8,399 bases of DNA from Thermoflexia bacterium. GTDB lineage: Bacteria > Chloroflexota > Anaerolineae > B4-G1 > SLSP01. The stretch covers positions 1 through 8,399 of the forward strand of contig JAUWHU010000254.1 of the NCBI GenBank assembly GCA_030605705.1, in the 5' to 3' direction. The notes under the pieces are model-generated. The model worked only from the letters and a program-made list of their open reading frames with translations. It searched no databases and had not been told where the DNA came from. Of the stretch, positions 4,903 through 8,399 are shown one piece after another (positions within the stretch are counted from its first letter, which is position 1; each line of letters begins with the position of its first letter). Position numbers and translations under genes: made by a program.

Positions 4903-7401
4903 ATGACAGACAACCTGGGACGTTTCACACCGGCATCGCGGGATGTGCTGCGCTTCGCGCGCGCTGAAGCCGCGCGCATGCACCACGCTACCATCGGGCC
5001 GGAACATATTCTGCTGGGGCTGTTGTTAGAAAGCGAGGGCCTCGCCGGTCGCGTTTTGCGGGATATGGGATTGCAGCCTCAACAAGTACAACGCCTCGTC
5101 GCGCGCCTTTCGGGCGCGAAGATACAGCGCGACGCCAATCCCACACTGCGTAACAGTACCGAGGTGTTGTTGACCCTGGCGATTGACGAGGCCAAACGGC
5201 ATAACACGCCCTCGGTGGATACCCAACACCTCTTACTCGCCATATTGCGCCAGCAGGAAGGGCTGATCTTAGCAGTGCTGGCGCAATCCAGGCTGACGGT
5301 GAACCTGGTGCAGCGGCGGGTGCTGCAGGTCATGCCGGTTTCCTCCACACCCTCTCGGCGTCGCCAGACGGCCCCGCGCTCAGGCGGCAAATCGAGAGAA
5401 AAATCCACCAAATCCGTGCTGGAGCAGCTGGCGGTGGATTTGACGGAGCGGGCACAGGCGGGGAAGCTGGACCCTGTCATCGGACGGCAGACGGAGATCG
5501 AACGGGTCATCCAAATCCTGGCGCGGCGCACCAAAAATAACCCCGCCTTGATTGGTGAACCGGGCGTGGGCAAGACAGCCATCGTCGCCGGGCTGGCGCA
5601 GCGCATCGTGGCCGGAGGAGTTCCCGGCCCCATCCTCGGCAAGCGCGTGGTGCAGCTGGACCTTGGCTCCCTGGTTGCCGGAACGATGTACCGGGGACAA
5701 TTCGAGGAGCGGCTGAAGAAAGTTCTGCAGGAGCTACGCGGCTCCAACACCATCGTTTTCATTGACGAGCTGCACATGCTGGTTGGCGCAGGGGCGGCCG
5801 GGTCGTCTATGGATGCGGCAAACATCCTCAAGCCGGCCCTGGCGCGTGGCGAGCTGCAGTGCATCGGCGCGACCACGTTGAATGAGTACCGCAAGTACAT
5901 TGAGTCCGACGCCGCATTGGAACGGCGCTTCCAACCGGTCATGGTGGAGGAACCCACGGCAGAGGAGACTTTGGAAATCCTGCGCGGGGTCAAATATACC
6001 TACGAGCGACACCATAATCTGCGCATCAGCGCGCCGGCGTTGGAGGAGGCCGTGCGCCTCTCCCGGCGCTACATCCCCGACCGGTTCCTGCCGGACAAGG
6101 CCATTGACGTGCTGGATGAGGCGGCGTCGCGGGTGCGGATGTACAAATCCCCTGCCGCCCGGCGGCTGCGGGAGGTCTTCGAGAAATTGCAAAACCTGCG
6201 CATCCAGCAGGCTCAATTGATGGCCGCGGGCAACTATGCCGAGAAGGAAGTCCGGGCAGCCCAGGAACGGGCGCTGGAAGAAGAGATGCAACGCTTGCGC
6301 AATCTGCCGGCGCAAGATGAGGGACTGGTCGTGGAGCCGGAGGATGTCGCGGAGATCGTCGGCATGTGGACCGGTATCCCTGTCAGCCAGCTGACGCAGG
6401 GAGAGAGCCGGCGGCTCATGGAGATGGAGGCCAAGCTCAGTACACGGGTGCTGGGACAGGATGACGCCGTGACCACGGTGGCCTGTGCGGTGCGTCGCGC
6501 GCGCGCCGGGCTGAAGGACCCTCAGCGTCCCATCGGCTCCTTCATTTTCTTAGGACCGACGGGCGTGGGCAAAACGGAGCTGGCGAAAGCCCTGGCCGAG
6601 TTCCTCTTCGGCAGCGAGGAATCGCTGATCCAGCTGGATATGTCCGAGTTCATGGAGCGGCATACAGTAGCGCGACTGGTGGGCGCGCCGCCGGGTTACG
6701 TGGGCTACGATGAGGCCGGCCAGCTGACCGAGGCGATCCGGCGGCGGCCTTACTCCATCATCGTCTTTGACGAGATCGAGAAAGCGCACCCCGATGCGTT
6801 CAACGTGCTCCTGCAGATCATGGAAGAGGGGGTGCTCTCCGACGCGCGGGGACATAAGGTGGATTTTCGCAACACTATCATCATTATGACCTCGAATGTG
6901 GGAGCGCAGGAAATTCGACGGCAGGGCGGTCTGGGATTCGACGTGCTGGCCCGTGATGAAGTGGATGAGCAGCGGGAGTACGACGAGATGAGCCGCAAGC
7001 TTCAAGGGAAGCTGCGCCGCCTCTTCCGCCCGGAATTCCTCAACCGTGTGGATGAGGTGATCGTATTTCGCGCGCTGAACCGGGACACGCTTCGCCAGAT
7101 CGTGCGGTTAGAAGTCGAGAAGATACGCGCCCGTGTCCGTGAAAACGGCCTGGATTTGGCGATCACCGCAACCGGGCAGGACTGGCTGGCCGAGCACGGC
7201 TACAGCGAGGAATACGGCGCGCGTCCCCTGCGGCGGCTCATCCAGCAGGAAGTGGAAACGCCGCTCTCCGACGCCCTACTCTCCGGCGAGTTCCGGCCCG
7301 GCGATGTCGTGGTGGTAGATGCCGGTGAGGCGGGATTGGTACTTCAACACGCCGAGACGGAGCCGCAGCCTGAACCGGTGGTGGAACAATCCTGTTTGTA
7401 G
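4903..7401 (+). CDS. clpC: ATP-dependent Clp protease ATP-binding subunit ClpC
   Basis: ClpC is a hexameric AAA+ unfoldase that feeds proteins to the ClpP peptidase. The 832 residues contain a double Clp N-domain (about 1-145) and a polar linker with SRRRQTAPRSGGKSREK. AAA-1 has Walker A GEPGVGKT (218-225) and Walker B IVFIDEL (284-290). A short coiled-coil middle domain covers about 415-470. AAA-2 has Walker A GPTGVGKT (551-558), Walker B VFDEIE (621-626), a sensor Asn in TSNVG and sensor-2 GARPLRR (772-778). The short middle domain and the LGF tripeptide (677-679), which matches the ClpP-docking loop, favour ClpC over ClpB. The ATG has AGAGG nine bases upstream. No ctsR or mcsAB lies beside it, so adaptor and repressor control as in Bacillus is not evident here. 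The last codons lie inside a large palindrome. Confidence 0.96.
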   Translation: MTDNLGRFTPASRDVLRFARAEAARMHHATIGPEHILLGLLLESEGLAGRVLRDMGLQPQQVQRLVARLSGAKIQRDANPTLRNSTEVLLTLAIDEAKRHNTPSVDTQHLLLAILRQQEGLILAVLAQSRLTVNLVQRRVLQVMPVSSTPSRRRQTAPRSGGKSREKSTKSVLEQLAVDLTERAQAGKLDPVIGRQTEIERVIQILARRTKNNPALIGEPGVGKTAIVAGLAQRIVAGGVPGPILGKRVVQLDLGSLVAGTMYRGQFEERLKKVLQELRGSNTIVFIDELHMLVGAGAAGSSMDAANILKPALARGELQCIGATTLNEYRKYIESDAALERRFQPVMVEEPTAEETLEILRGVKYTYERHHNLRISAPALEEAVRLSRRYIPDRFLPDKAIDVLDEAASRVRMYKSPAARRLREVFEKLQNLRIQQAQLMAAGNYAEKEVRAAQERALEEEMQRLRNLPAQDEGLVVEPEDVAEIVGMWTGIPVSQLTQGESRRLMEMEAKLSTRVLGQDDAVTTVACAVRRARAGLKDPQRPIGSFIFLGPTGVGKTELAKALAEFLFGSEESLIQLDMSEFMERHTVARLVGAPPGYVGYDEAGQLTEAIRRRPYSIIVFDEIEKAHPDAFNVLLQIMEEGVLSDARGHKVDFRNTIIIMTSNVGAQEIRRQGGLGFDVLARDEVDEQREYDEMSRKLQGKLRRLFRPEFLNRVDEVIVFRALNRDTLRQIVRLEVEKIRARVRENGLDLAITATGQDWLAEHGYSEEYGARPLRRLIQQEVETPLSDALLSGEFRPGDVVVVDAGEAGLVLQHAETEPQPEPVVEQSCL

Positions 7402-7453
7402 TAGGCGATTCATCGCCGTGATTTACGGCGATAAATCGCCTACTACAAGCAGG
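7391..7453. repeat. two-part long palindrome covering the clpC stop codon
   Basis: The outer stem is 20 pairs with one G-U (7391-7410 with 7434-7453). The inner stem is eight perfect pairs, atcgccgt (7412-7419) with acggcgat (7425-7432), closing a five-base loop. A single C-A mismatch separates the two stems. Each half also contains its own small palindrome (GGCGATTCATCGCC, GGCGATAAATCGCC), suggesting a repeat built from shorter units. It lies at the convergent end of clpC and nadD and may block transcription from both sides, but no T-run flanks it. The clpC stop (7399-7401) is inside the left arm. Confidence 0.82.
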
Positions 7454-7475
7454 GTGTGGGGGTGTGGGAGTGTGG
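7452..7475. repeat. octad tract gggtgtgg (inverted relative of 1389-1444)
   Basis: Three in-phase 8-base units (gggtgtgg, gggtgtgg, gagtgtgg) directly follow the long palindrome. Their reverse complements, ccacaccc and ccacactc, open the tract upstream of rpsO. Confidence 0.75.
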
Positions 7476-7502
7476 GAGAACGCCCGCCGTTTCGCGTGCG
7501 CC

Positions 7503-7544
7503 GTTCTCTATTCTCTATTCTCCATTCTCTATTCTCCATTCACC
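7503..7544. repeat. heptad tract overlapping the nadD 3' end
   Basis: Six units of gttctct, attctct, attctcc or attcacc type stand in phase. The nadD stop codon and its last three or four codons lie within the tract. A 7-bp inverted pair (gagaacg 7476-7482, cgttctc 7502-7508) spans the gap just before it. The tract belongs to the same family as 4836-4881. Confidence 0.82.
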
Positions 7545-8155
7545 AACTCATACAACCCGTGCTCCCGGATATACGTCTCCACCGCCGGCGGTACGAGGCG
7601 GCGCAGCGGCAGTCCCGCGCGGACGCGGCGGCGCAAGTCGGTGGCGGAAAAGGCCACCGGCGGCGCGTCGAGCCGGACCAAACGCCCGGCCAGTTGAGGA
7701 AAGCGCGCGCATAGCGCACCTACGTCGGTGGGTAGTTGCTGGCGCGGCATGACGGCTAACGTGGCCTGTCGCAGGATACCGTCGGGATCGCGCCAGCGAG
7801 AAAAATCGTGCAGCAAATCCTCGCCCAGGAGAAAGAACCAGCTGCGCACTTGAGGGTACTGCGCGCGCAGCAGCGCCAACATCTCGACGGTGTAATGGGG
7901 GCCGGGACGGTCCAAATCCACGCGGGAAAGCACGAAGGCAGGATTATCCACGATCGCGGCCTGCACCATCGCCGCCCGCGCCTCCGCCGGCGAGAGAGTC
8001 CCTTCGCGTTTGTGGGGTGGCTGTCCCGCCGGAACGAAAAGCACGCGCTCCAGCCCCAGCTGCACGCGAGCCGTCTCCGCCAGAGCCAGGTGCCCGTAGT
8101 GGGGCGGATCGAAGGAGCCACCGAGGACGCCGTAACGTGGTTTATCTTCATCCAT
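7529..8155 (-). CDS. nadD: nicotinate (or nicotinamide) mononucleotide adenylyltransferase
   Basis: NadD joins the AMP of ATP to nicotinate mononucleotide, the step that makes deamido-NAD in NAD synthesis. The 208-residue product has the full nucleotidyltransferase set: GGSFDPPHYGH (12-22) with the ATP-binding HxGH, FVPAGQPPHK (40-49), LLGEDLLHDFSRW (109-121, in place of the usual GADxL..L..W), and SATDLRRR (170-177), the equivalent of the ISSTxIR motif. ATG at 8155 is chosen. The frame remains open to an ATG at 8236, but those 27 extra residues would be a translation of the dispersed repeat and are cysteine-rich and unlike the family. No Shine-Dalgarno is present before 8155, and a -10-like TAGAAT ends only five bases upstream, suggesting a leaderless message. 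The C-terminal NGE and stop are encoded by the heptad tract. The gene converges on clpC; obgE, rsfS and proA, frequent nadD neighbours elsewhere, are not in the window. Confidence 0.95.
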   Translation of the reverse strand: MDEDKPRYGVLGGSFDPPHYGHLALAETARVQLGLERVLFVPAGQPPHKREGTLSPAEARAAMVQAAIVDNPAFVLSRVDLDRPGPHYTVEMLALLRAQYPQVRSWFFLLGEDLLHDFSRWRDPDGILRQATLAVMPRQQLPTDVGALCARFPQLAGRLVRLDAPPVAFSATDLRRRVRAGLPLRRLVPPAVETYIREHGLYELVNGE

Positions 8156-8160
8156 GCAAA

Positions 8161-8190
8161 ATTCTACTGAAAAAAAACCAGGAAATTCAC
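8161..8190 (-). promoter_or_regulatory. candidate nadD promoter within the repeat terminus, leaderless start
   Basis: On the minus strand, GTGAAT (8190-8185) and TAGAAT (8166-8161, five of six matches to TATAAT) are 18 bases apart and span the repeat's T-run. Only TTTGC lies between the -10 and the ATG, so the expected transcription start coincides with the start codon. The -35 is weak (three of six). Confidence 0.4.
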
Positions 8191-8240
8191 CACAGAGGCA
8201 CGGAGCGAAGTATGGGCAGGCAGTGCCCATTGACACAGAG
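8164..8240. repeat. single copy of the CACCACAGAGGCACGGAG repeat family
   Basis: On the plus strand the copy begins with CTACTGAAAAAAAA and a short CAGGAAATTCACC-type stretch, then CACAGAGGCACGGAG. After that come the mini-hairpin (8212-8230) and GACACAGAG. The first half matches the right arm of the fold-back element upstream of pnp (read in reverse) almost base for base. The second half matches the left arm, including the mini-hairpin. It occupies the region directly upstream of nadD. Confidence 0.8.
8212..8230. repeat. mini-hairpin, second copy
   Basis: Arms atgggca (8212-8218) and tgcccat (8224-8230) pair perfectly around ggcag. Compared with 1949-1967 the closing pair is A-T instead of G-C, and both partners have changed. 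Confidence 0.75.
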
Positions 8241-8284
8241 TTTTCTTGTTTCTTCTCCGCTCCTCATCCCTAACGCCTCAATAT

Positions 8285-8298
8285 CTGTGGCCGGTCTC
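8285..8298. repeat. second copy of ctgtggccggtctc
   Basis: Fourteen bases are identical to 4681-4694, the left arm of the nested palindrome. Here the right arm is missing, so this copy is partial or decayed. The surrounding stretch 8241-8374 shows no gene. Confidence 0.6.
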
Positions 8299-8374
8299 CT
8301 GGCCGCTAGCTGAGTAGTTACGAATTTCCGGGTCTCTGGGACTTGGCGTGGTAAGTGCCATGCGACGTAAATTT

Positions 8375-8399
8375 TTCACCACAGATTACACGGATTACA
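8375..8399. repeat. start of another CACCACAGA-type repeat, cut by right edge
   Basis: TTCACCACAGATTACACGGATTACA begins like the other copies (TTCACCACAGA) and then goes into an attaca-cgg-attaca variant before the window ends. It appears to be a fourth member or a related subfamily of the same dispersed repeat. Confidence 0.55.

Noticed and set aside
7319..7752. Overlapping plus-strand frames across the clpC-nadD border
   Set aside because: They run through the palindrome and both tracts and then antisense to nadD, with no ribosome binding site or recognisable domain.
8156..8236. 27-codon N-terminal extension of nadD starting at ATG 8236
   Set aside because: These codons are a translation of the dispersed repeat, and the family's N-terminus begins a few residues before GGSFDPPH, which fits the ATG at 8155.

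Overview
The window looks like a chromosomal housekeeping segment from a GC-rich bacterium. It carries six genes, a compact set of convergent and divergent borders, and an unusual load of small intergenic repeats. The combination of a ClpC-type unfoldase, a PNPase with an Arg-rich tail, and low-complexity heptad tracts of the ATTCTCC type resembles Chloroflexota (Anaerolineae-like) genomes. That placement is inference from general knowledge and was not tested by a search. Layout, left to right: the 5' end of a HIT-family hydrolase gene on the minus strand runs off the left edge. Next, also minus, is a visibly AT-richer gene for an unrecognised 232-residue protein with an R-N-x3-H motif like that of HEPN domains. 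A 453-base gap follows, containing an octad tract and a good sigma70-type promoter. Then come rpsO (ribosomal protein S15) and pnp (polynucleotide phosphorylase) on the plus strand, in the classic order. Between them lie a strong hairpin, a 225-bp fold-back repeat element and a long leader hairpin. A 57-codon acidic ORF with an excellent ribosome binding site follows pnp, and an intrinsic terminator closes the unit. clpC (AAA+ unfoldase, plus) has its own extended -10 promoter and a leader containing a pyrimidine heptad tract. It converges on nadD (nicotinate mononucleotide adenylyltransferase, minus). A roughly 28-bp two-part palindrome and two more low-complexity tracts sit between clpC and nadD. 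The right edge holds further copies of the same repeat families. Function: rpsO and pnp join translation and RNA turnover, and their spacer is rich in double-stranded RNA structure. In Escherichia coli the same junction is a site of termination, RNase III processing and PNPase autoregulation. clpC serves regulated proteolysis with ClpP, and nadD makes the dinucleotide in NAD synthesis. The HIT and HEPN-like genes have no evident link to these. The most unusual part is non-coding. One repeat family ('CACCACAGAGGCACGGAG', with a T-run terminus) occurs as both arms of the fold-back element upstream of pnp and as a single copy directly upstream of nadD. Both genes read outward from the same repeat terminus, which contains a promoter-like arrangement. 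Two copies also carry a small hairpin whose closing base pair differs in a compensated way. No CRISPR array, tRNA, rRNA, transposase or phage gene was seen.
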